A DNA stretch of 64,000 nucleotides from Asticcacaulis sp. AC466 (GCF_000495815.1 NZ_AWGE01000001.1:434001-498000); one strand, 5' to 3'. Shown: positions 1 through 10,449, counted from the stretch's first letter. Numbers and translations are program-made. The notes: generated from the sequence alone by a model not told the origin.

Positions 1-2
1 CA

Positions 3-911
3 CCACCGAGCGAGGAATGGGCTTTGCCGATGACGGCTAAGGGCGAAGAGCTTCAGTCTCTGGTCGGGCCGCCGCTGACCCGGCCGCAGGCCGAGCTTCA
101 CGTCGCTCTTGATGCCTCGAACGGGCTGGACGGTTCGGTTGGTATCCACATAGACGTCGTTACGCATGGCAGCGAGGCGGTGATGCAGGATCAGCGTTGG
201 CAGACCGTCAGGCCTGACGACCTCGATATGGCCTTACGGAAGTATTGGAGAGTCGTATATCCGGGGGCGGAGATAGGCGCTCATAGAGTATATTTCGACC
301 CGGCGTCGATGGAAATGCACTATGTCATGGACGGGGCGACGCGATTGAAAAGCATCGCGCTGGCCGGGAGCGATCGCCGTGCTTACCCCATTCGGAATGT
401 CGAGGTTGCCGATAATTCTGAAGTGCCTGACCGTACGCCAGGCCTGCATGCCTACGCGCCGGTCAGCTTGACCTTTCCGATGTTTAACCGCACGACCGTC
501 ACAGTACGTCTCCCGAATGGAGGGCAGGGCTATGAGGCGGCGGGGCAACAGATAGACCGTGTTCTGGCGGGAATCGAGATGACGCGCCACTTCGGGATTG
601 TCGATGGCGTGTTTACGGCCGAGGTGAGCCAGCGTACGCTCGTGCCGGAAATTTCACTGGCCGAGGTTAAGGCGGCGGCCGATGAGATAGATGCCTTGAG
701 TGAAAGCGGCGTCCTTATCCTCACGCCGGGCGGGGCCTCCGGTGCGGCGGTGGTGAATGGATCGCCAGCTTCGGCGGAGTCGGATAACGCCCAGATGGAG
801 TCTGTGCCACTGCCGGCGAGGCCGCTCGCCGAAGGTTCACCGGAACCGGTCGATCCGGCGGGGATGAGTTTTGTCGATCTGGGTAACTTCTACGCCGGTG
901 GTCGCAATTGA
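3..911 (+). CDS. DUF3857/transglutaminase-like protein, C-terminal part (5' truncated)
   Basis: The reading frame is open from the first bases of the window (frame starting at base 3) to a TGA at 909-911, so this is the end of a larger gene whose start lies outside. The visible part is mostly beta-rich and ends in a Pro/Ala/Ser-rich tail. The stretch with an 'IDRVLAGIEMTR' segment followed by 'VPEISLAEVKAA' resembles the C-terminal domain that follows DUF3857 and a transglutaminase core in exported proteobacterial proteins. That family assignment is a recollection of the pattern, not a search result. No membrane segment is visible. The function is not known. Confidence 0.6.
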   Translation, partial: PPSEEWALPMTAKGEELQSLVGPPLTRPQAELHVALDASNGLDGSVGIHIDVVTHGSEAVMQDQRWQTVRPDDLDMALRKYWRVVYPGAEIGAHRVYFDPASMEMHYVMDGATRLKSIALAGSDRRAYPIRNVEVADNSEVPDRTPGLHAYAPVSLTFPMFNRTTVTVRLPNGGQGYEAAGQQIDRVLAGIEMTRHFGIVDGVFTAEVSQRTLVPEISLAEVKAAADEIDALSESGVLILTPGGASGAAVVNGSPASAESDNAQMESVPLPARPLAEGSPEPVDPAGMSFVDLGNFYAGGRN

Positions 912-912
912 G

Positions 913-932
913 GGGCGCGCTGCGCCCGTTTT
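913..932 (+). terminator. Intrinsic terminator after the DUF3857-type gene
   Basis: A 6-bp GC stem (GGGCGC / GCGCCC) with a 3-nt loop is followed by GTTTT. It begins two bases after the stop codon of the upstream gene. Confidence 0.6.
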
Positions 933-1016
933 GGGACCGTGCGGTATCGGTCTTAAGTCATTAACGCGGGGAATAGATCGATCTTGCCGCCTGGCGTTTT
1001 CTACTGATATCGACCA

Positions 1017-2594
1017 TCAGGTCAGAACCAGCCGGCGCGTCAGTCCAATCGCCTCCAGGAAGCTTTCATCGTGGCTGACGACGATCAGAGCGCCATCATA
1101 GGCACGTAGCCCCGCCTCGACGGCGGCGATGGAATCAATATCGAGGTGGTTGGTCGGTTCGTCCAGAATCAGCAACGAAGGCGCAGAGACGCCTCCGGTC
1201 ACGCACGCAAGCCCGGCGCGCAACAATTGCCCACCGCTGAGAGTTCCTGTGCTTTGAAGCGCGGCATCGGCGCGGAACATGAAGCGAGCGAGCGCCGCGC
1301 GACACGCGTTTTCGTCGGCGTCCGGATGCAGGCAACGAAAGTTTTCCCTGATCGAGAGGTTGGGATCGAGCAGGCTGACCGATTGGTCGAGCAGGGCCAT
1401 GTCCGGCGTTACCCGCACCGTGCCTGACCATGGAGCCAGGCGGCCGCTTATAACGGCGAGCAGGGTTGTCTTGCCGGCACCGTTCGCACCGGTAATCGCG
1501 ACGCGTTCCGGTCCGGTGATGGCAAAAGACAAGTCGCGGATAACAGGATGGTTCAGGCTGTAGCCGGCGGTGACGGTATCGAGTGTCACGACCGAACGCC
1601 CTGGGTTCAGTCGCGCCGGCGGCAGGATGACGGATAGCGGCTGGAGGACTTCAATGCGACCGCGCGCGGTGGCGGCTGCCTCAAACGCATCTGTGCGCTG
1701 GCGTTCGGCCAGTCGAGTGGCGGACCCACTGGTATTTTCGCTGCGATTTTTCATGGCACCCAACAGGATTTTCGGCGCGCCCCCGCGCGCGGCCTTGCGC
1801 TGACCAGCGCCGTCTTTTCGCGCCTTGCGTTCGGCCGCGGCCTGGGCGTTGCGCGCCACCTCGGCAGCGCGTTTTTCGGCGTCGGCCAAATCGGCCTGGG
1901 CGGCGGCCAGATCCTGCGCCTTGCGGGCGCGGTACTGGCTCCAATTGCCTCCGTAGCGGGTGGCCCCTAATGCCGTCAGTTCAATTATGGCGTCCATGCT
2001 TTCAAGCAGTTCACGGTCGTGACTGACGACGATCGCGCCCTTTTTCCAGCTTTTCAGGAGGTTGAAGACTGCCTGTCGTCCGTCACGGTCCAACGTATTG
2101 GTCGGTTCGTCGAGCAGAAGAAAATCCGGGGCCATGAAGACAAGCGCCGCCAGTCCGGCACGCGTTCTTTGTCCACCCGACAGCATGGCCAGGCGCGTGT
2201 CCGTGCCAATGTCGAGGCCCAGATGGGCCAGGGCTTCGGCCATGCGTGTCTCCAGGGTCCAGTCGGCGTTCGCCAGATCATAGAGCGTGGCTTCGCCGGC
2301 TTCGGCGCGACGCAAAATGGCGCGGGCCGGGCCGACGCCGAACAGGTCGGCCACGGTTTCGTCAGGGTCAACCTGGACCGTCTGGCGCAGCACACCAAGC
2401 GTGCCAGAGCGTGAGACGTGACCGCTTGCGGCCTTTAGGTCGCCGGATATGAGCTGCAAGAGGGTGGATTTTCCGACACCGTTTCGGCCGACAATGCCGG
2501 TACGTTCAGGGCCGAAGGTCAGGTCGAGGGAGGAGAACAGCACTCGGCCGTCGGGGGCCGACCATGACAGGTCGGACAGGGTGATCGCAGACAT
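1017..2594 (-). CDS. ABC-F family ATPase (duplicated ABC domains, no membrane segment)
   Basis: This 525-aa protein has two ABC ATPase domains in tandem. The first carries Walker A GRNGVGKST (about 36-44) and signature LSGGQRTR; the second carries GANGAGKTT and signature LSGGQLLR, each followed by a Walker B LLLDEPTN. A charged Ala/Arg/Lys-rich linker separates them, as in ABC-F proteins. These soluble ATPases act on the ribosome in translation or antibiotic protection rather than in transport; which subfamily this belongs to cannot be told here. The ATG is preceded by AAGGAA on the minus strand. It is a single-gene unit, convergent with the gene to its left. Confidence 0.9.
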   Translation of the reverse strand: MSAITLSDLSWSAPDGRVLFSSLDLTFGPERTGIVGRNGVGKSTLLQLISGDLKAASGHVSRSGTLGVLRQTVQVDPDETVADLFGVGPARAILRRAEAGEATLYDLANADWTLETRMAEALAHLGLDIGTDTRLAMLSGGQRTRAGLAALVFMAPDFLLLDEPTNTLDRDGRQAVFNLLKSWKKGAIVVSHDRELLESMDAIIELTALGATRYGGNWSQYRARKAQDLAAAQADLADAEKRAAEVARNAQAAAERKARKDGAGQRKAARGGAPKILLGAMKNRSENTSGSATRLAERQRTDAFEAAATARGRIEVLQPLSVILPPARLNPGRSVVTLDTVTAGYSLNHPVIRDLSFAITGPERVAITGANGAGKTTLLAVISGRLAPWSGTVRVTPDMALLDQSVSLLDPNLSIRENFRCLHPDADENACRAALARFMFRADAALQSTGTLSGGQLLRAGLACVTGGVSAPSLLILDEPTNHLDIDSIAAVEAGLRAYDGALIVVSHDESFLEAIGLTRRLVLT

Positions 2595-2732
2595 GGAATT
2601 TCCTTGGAGAGATAAACGAAATGGCGTTTCTCTGGCGGAAAATTACATGTGACGGCGGTCCTGCTTTTTATATGTGGCGGGTTCGAAACTGATCTAGGCA
2701 TTGCCCGCAGGAATTGCAAGTCGCAAGGCGGC

Positions 2733-2766
2733 ACAAACAAAAAGAGCGGGTCTTGCGACCCGCTCT
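2733..2766 (-). terminator. Intrinsic terminator of groES-groEL
   Basis: A perfect 10-bp inverted repeat (AGAGCGGGTC / GACCCGCTCT, 4-nt loop) lies just beyond the groEL stop and is followed on the minus strand by a T-rich tail (TTTTGTTTG). Confidence 0.85.
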
Positions 2767-2794
2767 CTCCGTATCTTCATGTGAGATATGAGAC

Positions 2795-4453
<1,659 letters not shown>

Positions 4454-4490
4454 CTATTGAATTGAAAAATGAGCGTTGAAAGCGGCGCGA

Positions 4491-4778
4491 TTAGCGCTCG
4501 AGAACGCCCAGGATGTCGGATTCCTTGAGGATCAGCAGGTCTTCACCGTCGATCTTCACTTCGGTGCCGCCCCACTTGCCGAACAGGATGCGGTCGCCGG
4601 CCTTCACGTCGAGGGCGATATATTCGCCTTCATGACGGGTGCCGGGGCCAACGGCGACGACTTCGCCTTCTTGTGGCTTTTCCTTGGCGGTGTCTGGAAT
4701 GATGATGCCGCCCTTGGTCTTGGCTTCTTCTTCGACGCGCTTGACCAGGACTCGGTCGCCTAATGGGCGAAGGCTCAT
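4491..4778 (-). CDS. groES: 10-kDa co-chaperonin GroES
   Basis: This 95-aa protein has the canonical GroES sequence: [14 protein letters not shown] at the start, the mobile-loop region with GGIIIPDTA, and the roof-region [16 protein letters not shown] near the end. It caps the GroEL cavity. It is the first gene of a two-gene operon. The leader carries a CIRCE operator and a housekeeping-type promoter. A GGAGGAA ribosome binding site lies just upstream of the ATG on the minus strand. Confidence 0.98.
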   Translation of the reverse strand: MSLRPLGDRVLVKRVEEEAKTKGGIIIPDTAKEKPQEGEVVAVGPGTRHEGEYIALDVKAGDRILFGKWGGTEVKIDGEDLLILKESDILGVLER

Positions 4779-4815
4779 GGTTATTCCTCCAATTGGGATG
4801 TGAAAAACAGGAGTG

Positions 4816-4842
4816 TTGGCACTCGTGCTTGGTGAGTGCTAA
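4816..4842. promoter_or_regulatory. CIRCE operator (HrcA binding site) of groES-groEL
   Basis: TTGGCACTC, a 9-bp spacer and GAGTGCTAA form the classical CIRCE inverted repeat with one mismatch to TTAGCACTC-N9-GAGTGCTAA. It lies 38 bp upstream of the groES ATG, directly downstream of the predicted -10 region, so HrcA bound here would block the start of transcription. Confidence 0.93.
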
Positions 4843-4852
4843 CAGCGCCTTG

Positions 4853-4881
4853 GATTTAGGAGCGAGGGCACCGAGAGTCAA
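4853..4881 (-). promoter_or_regulatory. Predicted housekeeping-sigma promoter of groES-groEL
   Basis: On the minus strand TTGACTC is followed by a 14-bp spacer and CCTAAATC. This closely fits the Caulobacter sigma-73 promoter pattern as I recall it (TTGACGS, N10-14, GCTANAWC). It ends about 10 bp before the CIRCE element. No separate heat-shock promoter was identified with confidence. Confidence 0.6.
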
Positions 4882-5025
4882 GGGCGAGGCCAGCGATTTT
4901 TGTGCCTGGCCTTGTTTTGTCCAACCTCATCGGAAAATTACAAATTGGCGGGCAAAACGCCCTGCATTATCATTTTCGAGACACTATCTTATGTGATAAC
5001 ATCCGAGCAACTGAGGAGCTTCATT

Positions 5026-5325
5026 ATGTTATCTGCCAAAGCCAAGGCCGCCGCCGAAAAGATCAAGTCGTTTGACGAAAATGACGTCCAGTCCATCTCC
5101 GAAATGGTTCGTCACGAAGTCGAACACGCCACGCATGTTTTGGCGGAACGCGCCAAGGAAGCGGAAGCGCGTGTGCGCCATTTTGCCGATCACGCCGGTG
5201 ACGACGTGAAGCGTTACTCCGGACAGGCCAAGCAAAAGATCGAGGAAAACCCGGTTCCTGCCACCTTGATCGCTCTGGGTGTCGGTTTCGTACTCGGCGC
5301 CCTTCTGATCCGCGGCCGCGATTAA
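5026..5325 (+). CDS. DUF883/YqjD-like small membrane-anchored protein
   Basis: This 99-aa protein begins at the ATG behind a GAGGAG ribosome binding site at 5013-5018; longer upstream starts have no such site. The N-terminal two thirds is a charged Ala-rich helix. The C-terminus (about 75-99) is one membrane segment with glycine spacing ending in the arginine-containing LIRGRD. This is the plan of the YqjD/ElaB (DUF883) family, in which a soluble helical part is tethered to the inner membrane; in Escherichia coli members associate with ribosomes in stationary phase. Whether that holds here is unknown. It is a single-gene unit with its own terminator. Confidence 0.8.
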   Translation: MLSAKAKAAAEKIKSFDENDVQSISEMVRHEVEHATHVLAERAKEAEARVRHFADHAGDDVKRYSGQAKQKIEENPVPATLIALGVGFVLGALLIRGRD

Positions 5326-5348
5326 AACGCCAAGCTCTAAAATGAAAT

Positions 5349-5381
5349 GCCCCGTTGCCAGCGCAACGGGGCGTTTTTTTT
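5349..5381 (+). terminator. Strong intrinsic terminator
   Basis: A perfect 10-bp stem (GCCCCGTTGC / GCAACGGGGC, 4-nt loop) is followed by a run of eight T. The opposite side is also fairly T-rich, so it may also serve the convergent gene to the right. Confidence 0.92.
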
Positions 5382-5475
5382 ATTCCGGATATATTGAATT
5401 ATCGCGGCGATGCTGTTTCGACCCTGCTATATATCCTTTACGGATAAGGGCTTTGTACGTTTGTGCCAACAGTGC

Positions 5476-6318
5476 CTATGGCAGGACAATATCCGCAATA
5501 ATCGGGAAATGATCCGAAATAACCTTGCCATTGGCTCCTTCAGTCAGAACGGCGAAACGCCTGACCTTGAGGGCGCGGTCGACAAAAATATGATCTATGG
5601 CTTCGCCGTCCGTCTTTTTCAGATCGAAATTGTTGAATGTACCTGTTGGACCGCTGTCTTCGGAGGCGCCGATCCTGGCGTCTTTTAGGTTCAGGCCGTC
5701 ATTATCGCTCAGCAGTTTGTACGGCGCACTGTCGGGCCCGCTGTTGAAATCCCCCATCACGATAACAACAGCTGGTCGGTGGTCGACCTCGGCACGCGCC
5801 GTGCTTTCCAGTTGCCGTGCGCAGTTTTCGCGCGCCACGACGCCGACATTGTCGAAATGCGTATTACGCACATCGATCGGAGTCCCGGTTTCCCGGTCGC
5901 GCAGGACGGCACGGGTAATGGTGCGTGGGTAGGCCGCGTCCGCATCCTTACCAGGCTTATCCGGTGTCGTCGAACACCATTGTGTCGACATGTCGATGGG
6001 CTCAAAGCGTGAGCGCTTGTAGAAGATGGTTGTCGTTTCGCCCGTCTTACCGTCGTCTCGTCCGAGGCCGTAATGGTCGTAGTCCGGTAGGGCAGCAGCC
6101 AGATCCGCAACGGCGGATTGCGCCGCTTCCTGAACGCCGAAGATATCAGGAGACACGCGCCTTATCTGTTCAGCCATCGGGCCGCGTCGTTCCGCCCAGC
6201 GCGGCACATCCGAAGCGACATCGACCCGGACATTATAGCTCATTACGCGAACTGTGTCCGCCGCCATTGCCGGCGTCGTCATAAGTGCTGCTGCGCAGAC
6301 CATGGCTGATATCCGCAT
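5476..6318 (-). CDS. Secreted endonuclease/exonuclease/phosphatase-family protein
   Basis: This 280-aa protein has a signal peptide (residues 1 to about 20, ending AMAA). The EEP fold motifs appear in order: MSYNVR, the metal-binding Glu in GVQEAAQ, a TH dipeptide, GDFNSGPDS, a DHIF motif and the terminal SDHFPI. Members are metal-dependent phosphoesterases acting on nucleic acids, phosphoinositides or sphingomyelin; an exported single-domain form like this has no certain substrate. The ATG at 6318 was chosen because GAGGATGG lies just upstream and because it gives a clean signal peptide; earlier GTG and ATG codons at 6330 and 6324 are possible. Confidence 0.85.
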   Translation of the reverse strand: MRISAMVCAAALMTTPAMAADTVRVMSYNVRVDVASDVPRWAERRGPMAEQIRRVSPDIFGVQEAAQSAVADLAAALPDYDHYGLGRDDGKTGETTTIFYKRSRFEPIDMSTQWCSTTPDKPGKDADAAYPRTITRAVLRDRETGTPIDVRNTHFDNVGVVARENCARQLESTARAEVDHRPAVVIVMGDFNSGPDSAPYKLLSDNDGLNLKDARIGASEDSGPTGTFNNFDLKKTDGEAIDHIFVDRALKVRRFAVLTEGANGKVISDHFPIIADIVLP

Positions 6319-6383
6319 GTCCATCCTCACTGTCGTTTTGTTATCTATCTACTATACGCGATAGTGATGGCGGCCACCAGGTG

Positions 6384-7166
6384 TCAGTCGATGCGGGCGT
6401 GATACCAGTCGCCACGGGTCTGAACATCGACAGACATGCCGAACAGTTCGGTCAGGTGTCCGCCAGTCAACAACTCGGCCTTGTCGCCTTCGCGCAGCAC
6501 TCGGCCATCGCGCAGCATGACGATGTGACCCATCTCCGGCAGGATTTCTTCGATATGGTGTGTGACCATGATCAGGGTGGTGGTGGCCGCCAAGTTGCGC
6601 AGTCCTTCCAGGAAGAGGCGCCGTGCCGCCGGGTCCAGTCCGGCGCAGGGTTCATCGAGCAGCAGCGCCCTCGGGCGGTGCACCAAGGCCCGCGCGATCA
6701 GCACACGGCGCGCTTCGCCGGTCGACAGGGTCGACATGTCGCGGCCGACAAGGTGGCCGGCGCCTGCCTGAACCAAGGCCTCATGGCTGCGCGTCTTCAT
6801 GTCGTCGGTCACGGCGTGCTTCCACACGCCGCGCGCGGCGAAAAAACCGGAGACGACGCAATCGAACACTTCCAACGGCGGATTGGCGTCGAAATCGAGT
6901 TGCATGGCCGACGACACAATGCCCATCAGGCCGCGCAGTTCAGTAACGTTCCAGCGTTCATGGCCGAAGATGGCAACATGTGCGCCTGCCAAAGGGTAGA
7001 GCTGGCGCGTGATAAGCTTGACGAGGGTGGATTTTCCAGAGCCGTTGGGGCCCAGGATGGCGGTGTGCTGGCCCGCCTGCACGGTGAGACTGAGGCCGTC
7101 AAGCAGGTGGCGTTTGCCGCGCACCATGGACGCGTCACGGATATCAAGGAGGGGAGTGGCAGGCAT
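6384..7166 (-). CDS. ABC transporter ATP-binding protein, ModF-like
   Basis: This 260-aa protein is a single ABC ATPase. It has Walker A GPNGSGKST, the signature LSTGEARR in place of LSGGQ, Walker B LLLDEPCAGLD and the switch histidine in MVTHHIEEI. STGE signatures with a following arginine pair and the HHIEEI ending recall the ModF/PhrA group of ATPases. No permease gene is adjacent, so its partner, if any, is elsewhere. It lies next to a tRNA gene and 65 bp upstream (in window order) of the secreted EEP-family gene that is transcribed in the same direction. Confidence 0.8.
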   Translation of the reverse strand: MPATPLLDIRDASMVRGKRHLLDGLSLTVQAGQHTAILGPNGSGKSTLVKLITRQLYPLAGAHVAIFGHERWNVTELRGLMGIVSSAMQLDFDANPPLEVFDCVVSGFFAARGVWKHAVTDDMKTRSHEALVQAGAGHLVGRDMSTLSTGEARRVLIARALVHRPRALLLDEPCAGLDPAARRLFLEGLRNLAATTTLIMVTHHIEEILPEMGHIVMLRDGRVLREGDKAELLTGGHLTELFGMSVDVQTRGDWYHARID

Positions 7167-7218
7167 GTTCAGCGGCAGATCCGGGATAGTTTGCGATGAC
7201 CAGGATCAGGGACCCTGG

Positions 7219-7295
7219 TGGTGGTTGGAGGCGGGATCGAACCGCCGACCTGTGGGTTATGAATCCACCGCTCTAACCATCTGAGCTACCCAACC
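7219..7295 (-). tRNA. tRNA-Met (CAT anticodon), elongator type
   Basis: Read on the minus strand, this 77-nt gene folds as a full cloverleaf: acceptor GGTTGGG paired with TCCAACC, a D-arm with GCTCAG and TGGTTAGAGC, an anticodon stem GTGGA/CCCAC (with one wobble or mismatch) around loop TTCATAA, a T-arm GGCGG-TTCGATC-CCGCC, discriminator A and an encoded CCA. The G1-C72 pair argues against an initiator tRNA. A CAT anticodon could also be read as Ile after lysidine modification, which sequence alone cannot fully exclude. Confidence 0.93.
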
Positions 7296-7358
7296 GTACC
7301 AGTGCCTGACAAGAACGGATGGTTCACGTTCTCGGAGGGAGGGCCTATAGCCAATAAG

Positions 7359-7382
7359 CCTGACGGGTTCAAGCCCGTCAGG
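7359..7382 (-). terminator. Hairpin overlapping the glycosyltransferase stop codon
   Basis: A perfect 9-bp inverted repeat (CCTGACGGG / CCCGTCAGG, 6-nt loop) spans the stop codon of the glycosyltransferase gene. The minus-strand sequence beyond it is only moderately T-rich, so its role as a terminator is tentative. Confidence 0.5.
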
Positions 7383-8409
7383 GGCGATTTTGCGCAATTT
7401 GTTTGAGGGCGTCGATCAAACGAGCCTGACCGGCCGCCAGGCTGTAGTGCGACAGGGCGTGGTCTTGCGCAGCGCGCGCCTTGGCAAGCGTGGATTTCCA
7501 GTCGCTGTTCGCCCGCTTTATAGCGTCTGCCAAGGCATGGGGATCGTCAGGCGGGCACAGATAGCCAAGTGCGCCCTCCTTCAGGATCTCCTTGGGGCCG
7601 TCGATGTCCGTGGCGACGACCGGCACGCCGGCAGCCATGCTTTCCGCAACCACCAAACCGAACGGCTCGATACGCGACGGCAGGATGAACAGGTCCAGTC
7701 CATGCAGATAATCGGCGGCTGGCGACACCCAGCCGCGAAAATCCGTTTGCTGCTCGACGCCCTGCTCATGGGCCAGGGCGTGAAGCCGCGCACTGAGCGG
7801 CCCGTCACCGGCGATACGGAGCGGAAGGACGATGTTTTCCTTTTGGAGAAGGGCCAGGGCGCGGATCATCACGTCTATACCCTTTTGCGTGTGCAGGCGG
7901 CCGAGCGTGCCGAGTACGGGCGGATGCGATGGCGCGGCCTTAACGTCGCGGACATCCAGAGGGCCGAAGTTGGCGACATCGTAGAGCGGGAGTTCGGGGT
8001 GGGCGGCTTTCAAGCTGTCATGCACGGAGGATGACACGCAGATGGCGGCCCGCAGGCGGCTGCCCTGGCCTTTGTGGCGGAAATTATGCACGACCTGGAC
8101 CGTCTTATCCGCAGTGCCGATGAAGGGCAGAAGCGCGATGCCCGTCGCGCGGTTGCCATGGGTCAGAATCAGGTCTGGCTTGAAGGTTTTTGCGAGGCCG
8201 CGCAGGATCAGGGCGACAAACGGGTCGTGGTTAACAAGGGCATGCGCGGCGCAGAATTCGGCCGGGGGCAGGTTTTGCCCCAGGACGCCGTCCTTGTGGC
8301 CCAGGCTGAGGACGCTGAAGCCCGCCGCCTTCATGGCCTGGTGGTAACGCAGGGACATGGTTTCTACGCCGCCGCGCACTTCCGCCAGCATGATATTCAG
8401 GATACGCAT
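7378..8409 (-). CDS. Glycosyltransferase family 4 (GT-B fold) protein
   Basis: This 343-aa protein begins MRILNIMLAEVRGGVE, with the N-terminal glycine-rich acceptor-side motif of GT4 enzymes. The C-terminal half carries the nucleotide-sugar site: LGTLGRLHTQKGID, the IAGDGPL motif and the EPFGLVVAESMAAGVPVVATDIDGPKEIL block with the EX7E glutamates. It would transfer a sugar from an activated donor in the cytoplasm, for an envelope polysaccharide or LPS. The acceptor is not known. The ATG at 8409 fits the family better than one 27 bp upstream. It is transcribed divergently from the Lrp-type regulator. Confidence 0.88.
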   Translation of the reverse strand: MRILNIMLAEVRGGVETMSLRYHQAMKAAGFSVLSLGHKDGVLGQNLPPAEFCAAHALVNHDPFVALILRGLAKTFKPDLILTHGNRATGIALLPFIGTADKTVQVVHNFRHKGQGSRLRAAICVSSSVHDSLKAAHPELPLYDVANFGPLDVRDVKAAPSHPPVLGTLGRLHTQKGIDVMIRALALLQKENIVLPLRIAGDGPLSARLHALAHEQGVEQQTDFRGWVSPAADYLHGLDLFILPSRIEPFGLVVAESMAAGVPVVATDIDGPKEILKEGALGYLCPPDDPHALADAIKRANSDWKSTLAKARAAQDHALSHYSLAAGQARLIDALKQIAQNRP

Positions 8410-8559
8410 GATCGTCCTTGCCCAACCGCCAGGCACCTTAAGCGTAACTCGGCAAATTTAAAACACTTGTGACAAATTTTCAGCGCGGGGTAGAAATTTT
8501 CGTAAATGACGGCAATAGTAAGGGTTGTGCTGTTGATTGTGGCGTCCCGGGGGTAAATT

Positions 8560-9078
8560 TTGTCCGATTTGATTGATGAGCTTGATGCACGTATTTTGGA
8601 TCTGATTCAGGCGGACGCCTCATTGTCGGTGGCCGATTTGGCCGAGCGGGTCGGTCTGTCTCCTTCGCCTTGCTGGCGTCGCATTAAACGACTTGAAGAT
8701 TTGGGCGTCATAACTAAGCGGGTCACGGTGCTTGACGCCGAAAAATTGGGGCTGGGATTCGAAGTTTATGTCTCGGTGAAACTATCCCTTCCGTCGCGCA
8801 CCAATCTGGAAGCCTTTGAGGGACGGCTTGAGCATTGGCCAGAAGTCGTCAGTTGCCAAACGGTTACCGGTCATGAGGACTACATGCTGCGGGTTATGAC
8901 GCGTGACATGCATGCTTATGATGATTTTTTGCGCGACAAGTTGCTGGCCTCTGATCTGGTTTCCGGCGTAGAAAGCCGCATCATCATGCGCAGCGTCCGC
9001 CAGACCACGGCGGTGCCGATCAGTCTGGTGGTGGAAAATCATACGACGGCCCCCTTGCCAAAGGTCGTCGGCAAGTAA
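8560..9078 (+). CDS. Lrp/AsnC family transcriptional regulator
   Basis: This 172-aa protein (TTG start) has an N-terminal AsnC-type helix-turn-helix: LDARILDLIQADASLS, then VADLAERVGLSPSPCWRRIKRLE. It is followed by the ligand-binding RAM domain, including the conserved VTGHEDYMLRV. Such regulators bind an amino acid or a related molecule and control metabolism or transport genes. A partner target cannot be named. The next gene starts 10 bp after its stop behind an AAGGA site, so the two are probably co-transcribed. The family usually has about 150-165 residues, so the last 15 residues are an extension. Confidence 0.92.
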   Translation: MSDLIDELDARILDLIQADASLSVADLAERVGLSPSPCWRRIKRLEDLGVITKRVTVLDAEKLGLGFEVYVSVKLSLPSRTNLEAFEGRLEHWPEVVSCQTVTGHEDYMLRVMTRDMHAYDDFLRDKLLASDLVSGVESRIIMRSVRQTTAVPISLVVENHTTAPLPKVVGK

Positions 9079-9088
9079 GGAATTTCGT

Positions 9089-10363
9089 ATGCGCCGTCGT
9101 CTGACTTCGTCGATTGCTGCCTTGTGCTTTGCGCTGGAGGCTATGGCTGCTGTGGGCAGTGCGCAAACGGTCGACCCAGCATCCGATCTCGGCCATTTTC
9201 GCGCTTTGCGTGCGGCCGGCATGTCGGCGCTGGAACACGGAGACACCGCCACGGCTCTAGACCAGTTCGGGCAGGCCCAGGCCTTGCTACCTGATTCGCC
9301 GTCGATTTCCCTGCTCAAGGCGCAGGTATATCTCCAGCAGAAGCGCAAGTCCGAGGCCAAGGCGGCCCTGGCAGACTATCTTCGTCGCGGCAATGTCCTC
9401 GATCTCGCCAAGAATACCGAATTTAATGCCGTTTGGGACAGCGAACTGGAAAACCAGTTGCAATTAAATGTCCTGCCGGTTGGTAAGATGCAGGTTGCGG
9501 CGCAGATCAACGATTTCAGTATCGCCGAGGCGCTCGCGTTCAATCCGGAGGACGGGCAGTCGTTCGTCAGCGCCGTGCGGTCCGGTCAAATCCTGGCCTT
9601 GTCGCCCGAAGGGGTGCGTAGTGTCATCACCTTCCGTCCGGGCGTGGCCGCCTATGGTCTGGGCCTGCGCGATGGTAAGTTGTGGGCAACAACGGCGCAG
9701 AGCCGCCAGACGGTAACCTATGATCCGAAAAAGCCAGCCACATCCAAGGTCGTAACGATCGACCCTGTCGATGGTTCGGTGTTAGCCAGCGTCAATACGA
9801 CGGCGGATCGTCGTCTCGGCCATTTGCTGATGGGGCGTGACGATCTGTATGTCATCGATTCCAACCATGGCTCCGTTTTGCGCCTGACCGGCTACGGCCA
9901 GACGCTGGAGGAACTGGTGCCGGAAGGCTACATGGATACGCCGACCGGCCTGGCTGAAAACGAGAGCGCGTCGGTATTGATCGTCAATGATTTTGTGTCG
10001 GGCCTCTACCGCGTGAACCTGTCAACGGGGGGCATGAGCCGCCTGCTGGCGCCGCTTGACGGCAATCTGCTCGGCATTACGTCGATTACCCGATACGGGA
10101 ACGATCTTATCGCTATTCAGAGTGGGTTGGAACCCAATCGCCTGTTGCGCCTGCATATGACGCCGGATTGGACCGCCGTCCGATCGGTAGATGTTCTGTT
10201 GAGGTCGAAGGATATGCTGTCTCAACCCTCGCAGGGCGTCGTAGCGGACAATGCCTTTGTCTTTGTGGCGCGCAGCCAATGGGACAATTTCGACAACCAG
10301 GGCAATGCGAAGACACCTAAGCCGTCACCGGCTGTTATTGGCGTGGTTGATCTTACAAAGTAA
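9089..10363 (+). CDS. Exported TPR and beta-propeller-like protein
   Basis: This 424-aa protein has a signal peptide (1 to about 25, ending GSAQT). It then has a short TPR-like helical region (about 30-95, with 'ALEHGDTATALDQFGQAQALLP'), followed by repeated beta strands with motifs such as GLGLRDGKLWATT, GLAENESASVLIVNDF and SPAVIGVVDL. The second part looks like a six-bladed propeller of the SMP-30/NHL sort. It is probably periplasmic. It follows the Lrp gene at 10 bp. No catalytic residues could be identified and no function is assigned. Confidence 0.75.
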   Translation: MRRRLTSSIAALCFALEAMAAVGSAQTVDPASDLGHFRALRAAGMSALEHGDTATALDQFGQAQALLPDSPSISLLKAQVYLQQKRKSEAKAALADYLRRGNVLDLAKNTEFNAVWDSELENQLQLNVLPVGKMQVAAQINDFSIAEALAFNPEDGQSFVSAVRSGQILALSPEGVRSVITFRPGVAAYGLGLRDGKLWATTAQSRQTVTYDPKKPATSKVVTIDPVDGSVLASVNTTADRRLGHLLMGRDDLYVIDSNHGSVLRLTGYGQTLEELVPEGYMDTPTGLAENESASVLIVNDFVSGLYRVNLSTGGMSRLLAPLDGNLLGITSITRYGNDLIAIQSGLEPNRLLRLHMTPDWTAVRSVDVLLRSKDMLSQPSQGVVADNAFVFVARSQWDNFDNQGNAKTPKPSPAVIGVVDLTK

Positions 10364-10409
10364 GCCAGGACACTAAAATGTGACCCCTTCGCGCTTGCTA
10401 TTTCAAATA

Positions 10410-10430
10410 TGCGAACTATTCTCAATCGCA
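10410..10430. promoter_or_regulatory. Candidate Fur-type operator
   Basis: TGCGA, an 11-bp centre containing ACTATTCTCAA, and TCGCA form an inverted repeat of 21 bp. The ATTCTCA core and the outer TGCGA/TCGCA arms resemble Fur-box half-sites of Proteobacteria. It lies 20 bp before the ATG of a short open frame, where a repressor would overlap a promoter. The assignment is by eye only. Confidence 0.4.
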
Positions 10431-10449
10431 ATAATTGGGAGTCGCCATT

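Noticed and set aside
6285..7199. 304-codon frame on the plus strand opposite the ABC ATPase
   Set aside because: The minus-strand gene has all ABC motifs; the plus frame has none.
7219..7295. tRNA-Ile2 (lysidine-type) in place of tRNA-Met
   Set aside because: The anticodon CAT allows both, but acceptor and arms look closer to elongator tRNA-Met; only an expression or modification test could exclude Ile2.
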